This document shows positions 13,175 through 21,090 of a stretch of 21,884 nucleotides of DNA, in pieces. This DNA is from JAUJOE01 sp038252945. Its GTDB lineage: Bacteria; Actinomycetota; Actinomycetes; Propionibacteriales; Nocardioidaceae. The notes under the pieces were generated by a model, which ran no database searches, was not told the origin of the DNA, and saw only the letters and a program-made list of their open reading frames with translations. The stretch spans positions 1 to 21,884 of the forward strand of contig JBBSHN010000033.1 of the NCBI GenBank assembly GCA_038252945.1. The letters run 5' to 3'. Made by a program: the position numbers and the translations under genes. Each line of letters starts with the position of its first letter. Positions within the stretch are counted from its first letter, which is position 1.

Positions 13175-14155
13175 GTGATTCCAAAGGGGGTGAGAGGAGC
13201 GCTGTTGCTCGGCATCGCCTTTTCGGCCTACACGTGGGGCGCCAAAGAGGTGCTGGCGTTATACCTTCACGAGCCGTGGCAGGACGATCCCTACGACGCC
13301 GTGGTCTCGTTTGCGATGATCATGATTCCGTTGCTGACTGCGCTTGTCGCTCTGCGGACGGCCCTCGGCGCAGCGGAGCTGCCAGCGCGGCGGGCGATCG
13401 ACCTGGTGCGGGCGAGCCGACTGATCGTGGGAGTCGTCGCGGTGACGGAGCTCAGCGACTGGGTCAGCCTCGCCTTCCAGGCTCACCAGGACGCATGGAA
13501 CAGTACAACGGCTGCGATGGTTGCCGGCCTTGCCACGTTCAGCCTCTGCACCGTCGCGGTGGTGGAGAAGCTGCGTCTCAGCGCGGCACATCGCGACTCC
13601 GACGTCCCTGACCAGCCCGACTGGGCTACCGATGCCGTCGTGCTTCTCGAGCGACTCACGCACCACCTGGGAAAGTGGCGGCCGTCTGCGTCGTCGGCCG
13701 TCCGCTGGGTTGACAACGTTGTGATCGCTCGCGTCCGGTTCCACCCCGTCGCGGCAGCAGCGGTCTTCTCGATTCTGCTCGGCGCCGCGGCGGACGCGCC
13801 GCAGGTGGTGCTCGAGGGTTACGGCCTCGGCTTGGCGGCGCTCTTTATCACCATCAGCGCGTGTTCGACGTTCGCCTTCGTGGCGCTCGCGGGAAGGTAC
13901 CTCCGGCTCGTGAGCCGCCGTGGCGCACCCCTACGGCCCGGCGTTGCGACGAGTGTCGCCGTGGCTGCCAGCGTGCCGTTGGCAGCCACCTTTCGCGGCG
14001 GGCTGTGGTGGGTCGTCGGAAGTTCCGAGGCGAACGCCGGACCGCAGCAGCTCGCCTCACTGCTCGCTGTCTTCGCCGTCGCAACGGCGATTGTCTGCGG
14101 CAGTGCTGCGTGGCGAGGCGCCGGCCACACCAGGGCGGTGCTCCGGTCCAGGTAA
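13175..14155 (+). CDS. Polytopic membrane protein of unknown function (third gene of padR operon)
   Basis: I do not recognise this family. GTG 13175 was chosen because it follows GGAG (13164-13167) and lies one base after the upstream stop, so the genes form a tight operon. The 326-aa product has about eight hydrophobic segments, including 'GALLLGIAFSAYTWGAKEVL', 'VVSFAMIMIPLLTALVAL', 'LIVGVVAVTELSDWVSLAF', 'MVAGLATFSLCTVAVVEKL', 'PVAAAAVFSILLGAAADAP', 'LGLAALFITISACSTFAFV', 'VATSVAVAASVPLAATF' and 'ASLLAVFAVATAIVCGSAAW'. A hydrophilic cytoplasmic-looking stretch of about 50 residues sits between segments four and five. No ATP-binding or transporter signature is visible. A partner or substrate of the HAAS protein is plausible but unproven. 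Confidence 0.78.
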   Translation: MIPKGVRGALLLGIAFSAYTWGAKEVLALYLHEPWQDDPYDAVVSFAMIMIPLLTALVALRTALGAAELPARRAIDLVRASRLIVGVVAVTELSDWVSLAFQAHQDAWNSTTAAMVAGLATFSLCTVAVVEKLRLSAAHRDSDVPDQPDWATDAVVLLERLTHHLGKWRPSASSAVRWVDNVVIARVRFHPVAAAAVFSILLGAAADAPQVVLEGYGLGLAALFITISACSTFAFVALAGRYLRLVSRRGAPLRPGVATSVAVAASVPLAATFRGGLWWVVGSSEANAGPQQLASLLAVFAVATAIVCGSAAWRGAGHTRAVLRSR

Positions 14156-14172
14156 GCAGCCAACGGTGTGGC

Positions 14173-14194
14173 AGCCCCGAGTGTCGGCGGGGCT
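14173..14194 (+). terminator. Hairpin after the padR operon, possible terminator
   Basis: AGCCCC (14173-14178) and GGGGCT (14189-14194) form a 6-bp GC-rich stem with a 10-nt loop, 18 bases after the stop of the last operon gene. There is no clear T-run, which is common for actinobacterial terminators. Confidence 0.4.
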
Positions 14195-14212
14195 TGCAAT
14201 GCTGTAACCACG

Positions 14213-14218
14213 TAGGCT
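14213..14218 (+). promoter_or_regulatory. Candidate -10 box for dnaE
   Basis: TAGGCT (14213-14218) fits TAnnnT and is the same hexamer seen before yggT and ileS. The -35 region (GGGCTT at 14190-14195) is weak and overlaps the preceding hairpin. Transcription from here would give a leader of about 110 nt. Nothing else is visible in the 14156-14334 gap. Confidence 0.33.
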
Positions 14219-14334
14219 GATCGTCTTCTCCCAGTCGGTGTCAGCTGCGATGGCATCACCTCTCGTTGCGCTGCCTTCGGCGTTGTGCGCCCGGCAGGTC
14301 TGCTTCGGTGTACGACGGAAGGAGCCCGGCGCCG

Positions 14335-17300
14335 ATGACGGACCCGACATCCGCGGGTTTCGTGCATCTGCACGTCCACACCGACTTCTCGATGCTCGAC
14401 GGCGCCGCCCGCGTGGGCGAGCTGCTCGACGAGGCAGTCCGGATGGGGATGCCGGCACTCGCCATGACCGACCACGGCAATATGTTCGGCGCCCACGAGT
14501 TCTACCGCGCCGCTCAGGCTCGCGGCATCAAGCCGATCATCGGGATCGAGGCCTACCTGACCCCAGGCACCAGCCGGTTCGAGCGACGGCGCGTCCGGTG
14601 GGGCAGCGGCGGAGGCGATGATGTCTCCGGTGCTGGGGCCTACACCCACGCCACCTTGTTGGCCGAGACCACCGAAGGCATGCACAACCTCTTTCGGCTG
14701 TCGTCTCTGGCCTCACTCGAGGGCAACTACTACCGGCCCCGCATGGACAAAGAGCTGCTTGAGCGCTTCGCCAACGGCATTCTCGCGACCACCGGCTGCC
14801 CATCAGGTGAGGTGCAGACCCTGCTGCGGCTCGGCAAGTATGACGACGCGGTGGCTGCCGCTGCGTCGTACCGCGACATCTTCGGTGCGCAGAACTACTT
14901 CGTTGAGCTGATAGATCACGGGCTCGCGATCGAGCGCCGCGTACGCGACGACTTGCTCCGACTGGCTCAGCAGCTCGACTTGCCGCTCGTCGCCACCAAC
15001 GACCTGCACTACACCAAGCCGGAGCATGCGAAGAGCCATGCCGCTTTGCTGTGCGTCCAGTCCGGATCGACGGTGCACGACGAGAACCGCTTCCGACTCG
15101 AGGGCGAGGACTACTACCTCAAGTCAGCGGATGAGATGCGTTATGTGTGGCGCGACCTTCCTCAGGCGTGCGACAACACGCTGCTCATCGCGGAGCGATG
15201 CTCGGTCGAGTTCGCCGAGGGCCGCAATCTGATGCCGCACTTCGCCGTACCAGCCGGTGAGACCGAGGACTCGTGGTTCGTCAGGCAGGTCGAGGGAGGC
15301 CTGGCGGAGCGCTATCCCGAGGGCGTATCGCCTGAGGCGCGTAAGCGAGCCGACTACGAAGTTGATGTCATCTTGCAGATGGGCTTTCCGGGCTATTTCT
15401 TGGTGACAGCCGACTGCATCCGCTGGGCGCGCCAGCAGCACATTCGCGTTGGGCCAGGCCGCGGCTCCGCGACCGGCTCACTCGTCGCCTATGTGTTAGG
15501 CATCACCGAACTCGACCCGCTTGAGCACGGTCTGCTGTTCGAGCGCTTTCTCAATCCCGAGCGCATCTCGATGCCCGACATCGACATCGACTTCGACGAG
15601 CGCAGGCGTGGCGAGGTGCTGCGCTACGTCGCCGATAAGTACGGCGCCGACCGGGTGGCCCAGGTCGTCACGTTCGGCACGATCAAAGCCAAGCAAGCGG
15701 TCAAGGACTCAGCGCGTGTGCTTGGGCACCCGTTCGCCATGGGTGAGCGCATCACCAAGACGATGCCTGCTGCGGTGATGGGCAAGGACATTCCGGTCAA
15801 CGACATCTTCAATCCCCAGCATGAGCGGTACGGCGAGGCGTCGGAGTTCCGCGCTCTCTACGAAGCAGACCCCGACGTCCATGCGATCGTCGACACCGCC
15901 CGTGAGCTCGAAGGGCTCAAGCGGCAGTGGGGTGTTCACGCGTGCGCGCTCATCATGTCGAGCGAGCCGCTGATCGATAACATTCCGATCATGCGCCGGG
16001 AGCAGGACGGCGCCATCATTACCCAGTTCGACTATCCGACCTGCGAGGCGCTCGGACTGTTGAAGATGGACTTCCTCGGGCTCCGCAACCTCACCGTCAT
16101 CGACGACACAATCGCGCACGTGGCAGCCAATCACCACCAACACGTCGACATCGAGTCGGTCCCTCTCGACGACCCAGCGACGTACGAGCTTCTGGGCCGC
16201 GGGGAGACTTTGGGTGTCTTCCAGCTCGACGGCGGCAACATGCGTTCGCTGCTGCGCCAAATGCGGCCGGACTCCTTCGAGGACATCGCCGCCGTTCTGG
16301 CGCTGTACCGACCAGGGCCGATGGGCGCGAACAGCCACATCAACTACGCGCTGCGCAAGAACGGCAAGCAGGAGATTACACCGATTCACCCGGAGCTGGC
16401 CGAGGCACTGCACGAGATTCTGGCACCGACGTACGGGCTCATCGTCTACCAGGAGCAGGTGATGGAGATCCCGCAGAAGCTCGCGGGCTACTCCCTCGGC
16501 CGCGCGGACCTGCTGCGCAAGGCGATGGGCAAGAAGAAGGCCGACGTCCTCGCGAAGGAGTACCAGCCATTCGCGGCCGGCATGCGCGCCAACGGCTATT
16601 CCGACTCCGCGGTCAAGACGCTGTGGGACATCCTCGTTCCCTTCGCCTCCTACGCCTTCAACAAGTCCCACACCGCCGGCTACGGGCTTGTCTCCTACTG
16701 GACTGCGTACCTCAAAGCAAACTATCCCGCCGAGTACATGGCGGCGCTGTTGACGAGCGTCCGCGACGACAAGGACAAGTCAGCTGTCTACCTCAGCGAG
16801 TGCCGGCGGATGGGCATCAAGGTGCTTCCACCTGACGTCAACGAGTCAGCCGCCGACTTCACTCCGGTGGGCACTGACATCCGCTTCGGCCTGTCCGCCA
16901 TACGCAACGTCGGCGGCAACGTTGTCGCAGGCTTGATCGAGGCGCGCGAACGCGAAGGACGTTTCAGCGACTTCGGAGACTTCCTGTCCAAGGTGCCGGT
17001 GCCGGTGTGCAACAAGCGGGTGCTGGAGTCGCTGTGCAAAGCCGGCGCGTTTGACTCCCTCGGCTACTGTCGTCGCGCTTTGGTGACGATCCACGAGGAA
17101 GCCGCCGACCAATTTCTCGACCTCAAGCGCAATCAGGCCATTGGTCAGGACTCGCTGTTCGGTGGTCTCGACGACGACAGCTTCGCCGCAGTCTCCATTA
17201 AGGTGCCTTTGCTCGAGGAGTGGGACAAGCGGATTCTGCTGGCCCACGAGCGGGCCATGCTCGGTCTGTACGTCTCCGACCATCCTCTCAACGGGCTCGA

Positions 17301-17868
17301 GCACGTTCTGGCGGGCATCTGTGACGTATCGGTTGGTCGCCTCCTGGCCGATGACGAGCGCGACGAGGGGTCCATCGTGACGGCCGCCGGGCTTCTGACC
17401 TCGGTGATCCGCAAGACGACGCGCAAGACCGGTGACGTGTACGCAGTCGCCACACTCGAAGATCTCGAGGGAGCCATTCCAGTGATGGTGTTCCCCGCCA
17501 CCTACCAGTCGGCGTCGACGCTGCTGATCGAGGACTCCATCGTTGTGGTCAAGGGCAAGCTCACTCGCAACCGCGACGAGGGCGTGCAGCTGCGCGCGCT
17601 GGAGATCTCCGTCCCAGACCTCAGTCGCCGCGCGTTCGATGGCCCGGTGGTGATCTCAATGCCCACTCGCCGGATCACCCCTCCGGTCATCGACCAGCTC
17701 AAGGACGTGCTCGCCACGCATCCGGGGGTCGCCGAGGTGCACCTTCGGTTGCAGTCCTCCGGACGCACCATGGTGATGCGGCTCGACGAGGGCCTTCGAG
17801 TCGCTCCCAGTCCCGCCTTGATGGCCGACCTGAAGGCACTCTTGGGGCCATCGTGCCTATTGCTATAG
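14335..17868 (+). CDS. dnaE: DNA polymerase III alpha subunit DnaE1
   Basis: This is the replicative polymerase catalytic subunit. ATG 14335 was chosen because it follows AAGGAG (14319-14324) and begins just before the PHP domain; an in-frame upstream ATG adds an atypical tail. The product is 1177 aa, close to mycobacterial DnaE1. The PHP domain (about 9-290) keeps its metal ligands: HLHVH (H11, H13), 'MTDHGNMFG', 'GIEAYL', C155 in 'TTGCPSGE', and 'NDLHY' (D223, H225). It is therefore probably the active proofreading exonuclease known in mycobacteria. The palm holds 'MPDIDIDFDERRR' with catalytic D415 and D417, preceded by 'GPGRGSATGSLVAYVLGI'. The fingers carry 'FNKSHTAGYGLVSYWTAYLK'. A helix-hairpin-helix region ('ESLCKAGAFDSLG') and an OB fold ('VATLEDLEGAIPVMVFP') follow. 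A short C-terminal domain ends the protein. Gene order and codon use look ordinary. Confidence 0.98.
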   Translation: MTDPTSAGFVHLHVHTDFSMLDGAARVGELLDEAVRMGMPALAMTDHGNMFGAHEFYRAAQARGIKPIIGIEAYLTPGTSRFERRRVRWGSGGGDDVSGAGAYTHATLLAETTEGMHNLFRLSSLASLEGNYYRPRMDKELLERFANGILATTGCPSGEVQTLLRLGKYDDAVAAAASYRDIFGAQNYFVELIDHGLAIERRVRDDLLRLAQQLDLPLVATNDLHYTKPEHAKSHAALLCVQSGSTVHDENRFRLEGEDYYLKSADEMRYVWRDLPQACDNTLLIAERCSVEFAEGRNLMPHFAVPAGETEDSWFVRQVEGGLAERYPEGVSPEARKRADYEVDVILQMGFPGYFLVTADCIRWARQQHIRVGPGRGSATGSLVAYVLGITELDPLEHGLLFERFLNPERISMPDIDIDFDERRRGEVLRYVADKYGADRVAQVVTFGTIKAKQAVKDSARVLGHPFAMGERITKTMPAAVMGKDIPVNDIFNPQHERYGEASEFRALYEADPDVHAIVDTARELEGLKRQWGVHACALIMSSEPLIDNIPIMRREQDGAIITQFDYPTCEALGLLKMDFLGLRNLTVIDDTIAHVAANHHQHVDIESVPLDDPATYELLGRGETLGVFQLDGGNMRSLLRQMRPDSFEDIAAVLALYRPGPMGANSHINYALRKNGKQEITPIHPELAEALHEILAPTYGLIVYQEQVMEIPQKLAGYSLGRADLLRKAMGKKKADVLAKEYQPFAAGMRANGYSDSAVKTLWDILVPFASYAFNKSHTAGYGLVSYWTAYLKANYPAEYMAALLTSVRDDKDKSAVYLSECRRMGIKVLPPDVNESAADFTPVGTDIRFGLSAIRNVGGNVVAGLIEAREREGRFSDFGDFLSKVPVPVCNKRVLESLCKAGAFDSLGYCRRALVTIHEEAADQFLDLKRNQAIGQDSLFGGLDDDSFAAVSIKVPLLEEWDKRILLAHERAMLGLYVSDHPLNGLEHVLAGICDVSVGRLLADDERDEGSIVTAAGLLTSVIRKTTRKTGDVYAVATLEDLEGAIPVMVFPATYQSASTLLIEDSIVVVKGKLTRNRDEGVQLRALEISVPDLSRRAFDGPVVISMPTRRITPPVIDQLKDVLATHPGVAEVHLRLQSSGRTMVMRLDEGLRVAPSPALMADLKALLGPSCLLL

Positions 17869-17875
17869 GCCTGTC

Positions 17876-18481
17876 GTGAGCTCCTCTCATCCGAGCGGCG
17901 AACCTGCTGAAATCACACCGGCCCACCGTCGGCGCCCACCGTTTCCCGGCTACCTGCTCATCACCGCCGGGGTAGGTATCGCTTCGGGGATTCTCGGCGG
18001 CGAGGTGTGGTCGCGCATTGCCAACCCGCCCACCGCCTTGGTGACATCCACCGGCGTCGTCTTGGGGGAGACGCAACTCGCCCAGCAGGTTGACGTCACG
18101 TTGTGGTTTCTGGTGACGGGCGCAGCACTGGGCGTGCTTGTCGGCATGGCTTTGTGTTGGAACCGGTCGGCGTACGGCGCGCTGGTGGTCGCAGCCACGG
18201 TGATCGCGAGCGTAGTGGCGTGCTGGGTGAGCTACTGGAGTGGGGTTCACCTGTTTGGGCCGAGCCTTCCGGAGCATCTGCTCGGTTCATCTGTCAGACA
18301 GCCGGTCGACGTCGCTTTGAGCGTGGGTACTAGAGCCGCCTACCTCGGATGGCCGGTCGGAGCGCTCATTGGCGCCGTGGCCGCAATCGCGGCCTGGCCG
18401 GCTCGTCGTCGTTCGACACCAAACTCGCGAAAGATTTCGGGAGCCGAAGCGGCTCCGACAGCGTCCAATGACTATGTCTGA
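17876..18481 (+). CDS. Four-helix membrane protein, DUF2567-like
   Basis: This 201-aa protein has a likely start at GTG 17876, 7 bases after the dnaE stop, without an obvious SD. Four hydrophobic segments are visible: about 26-43 ('LLITAGVGIASGILGGEVW'), 77-95 ('LWFLVTGAALGVLVGMALC'), 101-121 ('GALVVAATVIASVVACWVSYW') and 154-171 ('YLGWPVGALIGAVAAIAAW'). The pattern of a first helix, an extracytoplasmic 'NPPTALVTSTGVVLGETQ' stretch, then a second helix with 'GAALGVLVG' resembles the actinobacterial DUF2567 family of unknown function. This is a topology-level likeness only. Its end overlaps the next gene by 8 bases. A perfect GGAGCC/GGCTCC hairpin (18440-18456) lies within its last codons, just upstream of the next start. 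Confidence 0.75.
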   Translation: MSSSHPSGEPAEITPAHRRRPPFPGYLLITAGVGIASGILGGEVWSRIANPPTALVTSTGVVLGETQLAQQVDVTLWFLVTGAALGVLVGMALCWNRSAYGALVVAATVIASVVACWVSYWSGVHLFGPSLPEHLLGSSVRQPVDVALSVGTRAAYLGWPVGALIGAVAAIAAWPARRRSTPNSRKISGAEAAPTASNDYV

Positions 18482-18911
18482 GTTGAGACGCCTGGCCGCC
18501 GCGGGGTTGGTCTTGACGCTCCTTGGCTGCGGTTCGGTAGCGGGTCGGCAGTCAGGAGGAGGAAACTCGCCGACGACATCGCGTTCCACGACTGCGGCCG
18601 CAAGCCGAGCAATCAGCGTGACCTTTGAGCGTATGGGCGGCAAAGCAGGCGTGCACCAGATCAAGCGGTTCGTTGCTGGCGCACCACAAGCGGGCACGCG
18701 CCCTCAACAACAGCGTGCGGTGCTTGCCGCAGCCAGTGCGCCGGCGCTGAAGACGCTGCATCTCCCGCGCATGCCGCAATCGCTGTGCTGTGACCGCTAT
18801 ACGTACACCGTGTGGATCAAATGGGCAGACGGCACGTCGCGGGTCTACCGCACCGCTGACGGCCTGCAACAGCCGCCGCCGTTGCGGCACCTGATCGCGG
18901 TGCTCTCGTGA
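18474..18911 (+). CDS. Lipoprotein with emfourin-like (protealysin inhibitor) domain
   Basis: ATG 18474 (or ATG 18468 two codons earlier) gives a 145-aa protein with a clear lipoprotein signal: MSELRRLAAAGLVLTLLGC, lipobox L-L-G-C with C19. After cleavage by LspA it would be anchored by lipid on the outer membrane face. A Gly/Ser/Thr spacer follows (about 22-46). The mature domain (about 48-145) starts 'ISVTFERMGGKAGVHQIKRFV', then a helix with 'AVLAAASAPALKTLHLP', then 'DRYTYTVWIKWADGTSRVYRT', ending 'LRHLIAVLS'. The order of a strand with R-x-GG-x-AG, a helix, a Y-x-Y strand and a final helix resembles emfourin, the protealysin inhibitor fold; no search was run. A Cys pair ('SLCCDRY') is unusual for that fold. 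It overlaps hisA by GTGA. Confidence 0.75.
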   Translation: MSELRRLAAAGLVLTLLGCGSVAGRQSGGGNSPTTSRSTTAAASRAISVTFERMGGKAGVHQIKRFVAGAPQAGTRPQQQRAVLAAASAPALKTLHLPRMPQSLCCDRYTYTVWIKWADGTSRVYRTADGLQQPPPLRHLIAVLS

Positions 18912-19663
18912 CACCCCTCAGCCACCGTGCCGCCCTGGAGTTGCTGCCCGCCGTCGATGTCGTCACCGGGCAGGTGGCACAGCCGCAAGCGCGGAACTCT
19001 TCATCCGACGGCTCGGTCGACCCGCTCGCGGCAGCGCTGCGTTGGCAGGCGGCAGGCGCCCGCTGGATACACCTCGTCGACCTCGACGCCGCGTTCGCAC
19101 GTGGGAGTAACCGGGACGTACTTCGAAATGTGGTGGGCAGCCTCGACGTGGACGTCGAAGTATCAGGAGGCGTGCGCGATGAGGACACCCTGCAGGAGGC
19201 GCTCGCCACCGGGTGTCGCCGAGTAGTTCTCGGCTCGGCCGCGTTGCACTCGATGCCGTGGTGTACCGCGACGATGAAGCGGTACGGCGACCGGATTGCG
19301 GTCGGTCTTGACGTGCGGGACGACACCGTGGTCCCCCGCGGCTCGACGGAGGCGGTCGGGCAGCTGTTCGAGATACTTGCTGAGCTGGACCGACACGGGT
19401 GCGCCAGGTACGTCATCACTGACGTCAAGAGGGACGGATCCTTGACAGGGCCGAACCTCGACCTGCTCGAAGACGTGTGCGGTCGCGTCAGTGCGCCAGT
19501 GATCGCCTCTGGCGGAATCTCCTCGTTGGCCGACCTTGACGCTCTGGCGGAGCTGGCACCTTCCGGTGTCGAAGGAGCCATCCTCGGCAGCGCGCTCTAT
19601 ACCGGAGCCATCGACTTGGTCGATGCCCTACGGCAGGTGCAAGTGATAGGCGGCTCCCGTTGA
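18908..19663 (+). CDS. hisA: HisA/PriA isomerase (divergent)
   Basis: In actinobacteria this TIM-barrel enzyme (PriA) usually isomerises both ProFAR (histidine pathway) and phosphoribosyl-anthranilate (tryptophan pathway). The 251-aa product starts at a GTG overlapping the lipoprotein stop. Family marks are 'LLPAVDVVTGQ' with D17, 'GARWIHLVDLDAAFARGSNR', 'VEVSGGVRDEDTL', 'AVGLDVRDD' with D135, 'RYVITDVKRDGSLTGPNLDLL' with general acid D172, and 'VIASGGISSLADLDAL'. The phosphate-binding loop is strongly changed: the usual 'VRLVQG' reads AQPQAR, so the residue aligned with mycobacterial R19 is Q25. The aligned 'RGW' reads RGS (R144, S146), so the W145 equivalent is lost. Both catalytic Asp residues remain. 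The usual his neighbours are missing. Fold and family are clear, but substrate range is in doubt. Confidence 0.9.
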   Translation: MTPLSHRAALELLPAVDVVTGQVAQPQARNSSSDGSVDPLAAALRWQAAGARWIHLVDLDAAFARGSNRDVLRNVVGSLDVDVEVSGGVRDEDTLQEALATGCRRVVLGSAALHSMPWCTATMKRYGDRIAVGLDVRDDTVVPRGSTEAVGQLFEILAELDRHGCARYVITDVKRDGSLTGPNLDLLEDVCGRVSAPVIASGGISSLADLDALAELAPSGVEGAILGSALYTGAIDLVDALRQVQVIGGSR

Positions 19664-19679
19664 GCTCGCCAGCTTTTCG

Positions 19680-20336
19680 CTAGATACCCAACCGGGCGCC
19701 GTGCAGTGCCCGCACCGCGCTGTCTGAGCCGTCGACCTCCACCCGAGCGACCGAAATACGTCCATGCGCGAACAGCGCCAACTCACTGGGCAAACCCCGG
19801 ACGGTGACCGGGTCACCACCCTTGGCCGTCGGCGCGGACTCCACTGCGTCCGTCCGGGCCAGCTTCACTCCCACCGGTGAGCGGCGCATGGCGATCTTGG
19901 CGAACCCCCGCAGCCGGGACCAGATCTCCTCTTGAGCATCGGCGGGAAGGTCGCGCGCCGTCCACCGCAGCTGCGCTCGGCGGACGTCTTCGTGGTGCAC
20001 GAAGAACTCCAGAGTTCCGGTGAGCCGTTCGACCTGCGGTATGGAGAAGGGAGACCACGTCGACGGTCCGCGCCGGAGCTGGTCGACAAGCTCACCGAAG
20101 TCCGAGGACGACACAACCTCGTCGGTCACCGATGCCGCGGCCTTCCGCACGGTGACCTTGAGGATGTCGACAAGAGAGCTTTCGCGCAGGTAGAGGTGCG
20201 CGGCTAAGTGGTGAGTGTCCCAGCCCTCGCACAGGGTCGGAGCATGCGGCCCCAGCTCGTCGAACAGGTCGCACAGCAGCGAGCGCTCGGTGACCGCCAG
20301 CGACGCTGTAGCCGGACCGGCGTCAGGACCGTTCAT
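19680..20336 (-). CDS. TIGR03085-type metal-binding protein (DinB/maleylpyruvate isomerase-like)
   Basis: This actinobacterial protein is related to mycothiol-dependent maleylpyruvate isomerase and DinB-like four-helix enzymes; its substrate is unknown. The product is 218 aa. The N-terminal metal-binding region reads 'VTERSLLCDLFDELGPHAPTLCEGWDTHHLAAHLYLRE', and a second motif 'LEFFVHHEDVRRAQLRW' supplies the E-x3-H pair expected for a His/Glu/His metal site. The C-terminal part ('GDPVTVRGLPSELALFAHGR') matches the small alpha/beta domain of the family. It is convergent with hisA (16-base gap) and divergent from the TIGR02234 gene. TAACAT on the minus strand (20349-20344) lies 7 nt before the ATG, so the message may be leaderless. 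In related genomes this gene lies near hisI and trpE, which are absent here. Confidence 0.88.
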   Translation of the reverse strand: MNGPDAGPATASLAVTERSLLCDLFDELGPHAPTLCEGWDTHHLAAHLYLRESSLVDILKVTVRKAAASVTDEVVSSSDFGELVDQLRRGPSTWSPFSIPQVERLTGTLEFFVHHEDVRRAQLRWTARDLPADAQEEIWSRLRGFAKIAMRRSPVGVKLARTDAVESAPTAKGGDPVTVRGLPSELALFAHGRISVARVEVDGSDSAVRALHGARLGI

Positions 20337-20404
20337 AGCGGCGATGTTACGGCGCTCCGACGGGACTTGTATCAGCCGCAGGCGAGCGACGTCACAATGT
20401 CGTT
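20337..20404. promoter_or_regulatory. Divergent promoter region, possible leaderless starts on both sides
   Basis: This 68-bp gap separates two divergent starts. On the minus strand TAACAT (20349-20344) is 7 nt before the ATG. On the plus strand CACAAT (20393-20398) is 6 nt before GTG 20405. No SD is visible on either side, and neither -10 has a good -35. Shared control is possible but not shown. Confidence 0.35.
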
Positions 20405-21040
20405 GTGGGCACGGCGGTGAACAACAGTGCGCGACGAGTGCGCTCGCATCGCGAGTACGCCGTCACGATGCTCGTCGGGCTGGTGAGCGCCGGAACAGCT
20501 GCCCTCGCGGTTACCCGGCCCTGGGTCACGGCGGCGGCCGTGCAGCCTGGCATCCCGCCGATCCAAGCGGGGGTGAGCGGAGTGGACCTGCATCCGTTGG
20601 CGGGGGCGCTGACGTGGGTGCTCCTCGCCGCCTTCGGAGCTGTGCTTGCGACCCGCGGACGGATGCGGCAGTGCGTGGGAGTTGTGATCGTGGTCGCTGG
20701 TGCCGTAATCGTGGGAGCGGCAGCCGTTCCCGGAGCCGCCGACCCGCTGCTGCGACGAGGGCTGGCAACTCAGGGTTGGGCGGGCTCCGCGACGTACACC
20801 GCCACCTGGCAGCTGTGGCGCTACCTCGCGGTGGTCGGAGGTCTCGGCTGCCTGGCGGCGGGGGTGGCTGTCGTACGTCGAAGCCGGTTGTGGCCCACGA
20901 TGAGCGCGCGGTACGACGCGCCGGCTTCGGCATCGGCGGAACAAGCGGCCTCGCCGGTGAGGGCGCCGACCGAGTCTCTGAGCGAAACGGCGATGTGGCG
21001 GGCTCTGGACGAGGGGCGTGACCCGACGCAAGAGCCGTGA
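20405..21040 (+). CDS. TIGR02234 tryptophan-biosynthesis-associated membrane protein
   Basis: This actinobacterial membrane family is encoded inside trp operons, normally between trpE and trpC; its function is unknown. The 211-aa product starts at GTG 20405 (GTG 20417 is an alternative). Hydrophobic segments lie at about 19-38 ('AVTMLVGLVSAGTAALAVT'), 67-82 ('ALTWVLLAAFGAVLAT'), 88-107 ('CVGVVIVVAGAVIVGAAAV') and 138-158 ('YLAVVGGLGCLAAGVAVV'). Typical marks are 'TRPWV' after helix one, 'GVDLHPLAGALTWVLLA', 'LATRGRMRQCVGVV', 'ATYTATWQLWRYLAVVGG', and the cytoplasmic tail 'RYDAPAS...TAMWRALDEGRDPT'. It leads a likely operon with the next two genes, but trpE, its usual upstream partner, is not adjacent. 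Confidence 0.92.
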   Translation: MGTAVNNSARRVRSHREYAVTMLVGLVSAGTAALAVTRPWVTAAAVQPGIPPIQAGVSGVDLHPLAGALTWVLLAAFGAVLATRGRMRQCVGVVIVVAGAVIVGAAAVPGAADPLLRRGLATQGWAGSATYTATWQLWRYLAVVGGLGCLAAGVAVVRRSRLWPTMSARYDAPASASAEQAASPVRAPTESLSETAMWRALDEGRDPTQEP

Positions 21041-21090
21041 CCGCGACAGGTCACAATGGGACCCGCGAGACGAGGAAGGAGCCGACATCA

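Noticed and set aside
12298..13215. 305-codon minus-strand frame over the HAAS-like gene
   Set aside because: The plus-strand genes have an operon structure, start signals and hydrophobic periodicity; the antisense frame has none.
15709..16671. 320-codon minus-strand frame over dnaE
   Set aside because: It is a shadow of the conserved polymerase palm and fingers.
18440..18456. GGAGCC-GGCTCC hairpin as a terminator
   Set aside because: It lies inside the coding region of the DUF2567-like gene, 18 bases before the next start, with no T-tract and an overlapping downstream gene.
18955..19020. Idea that hisA has a frameshift in its phosphate-binding loop
   Set aside because: Neither alternative frame gives the family's 'RLVQG' and the flanking motifs stay in one frame, so real divergence is more likely.
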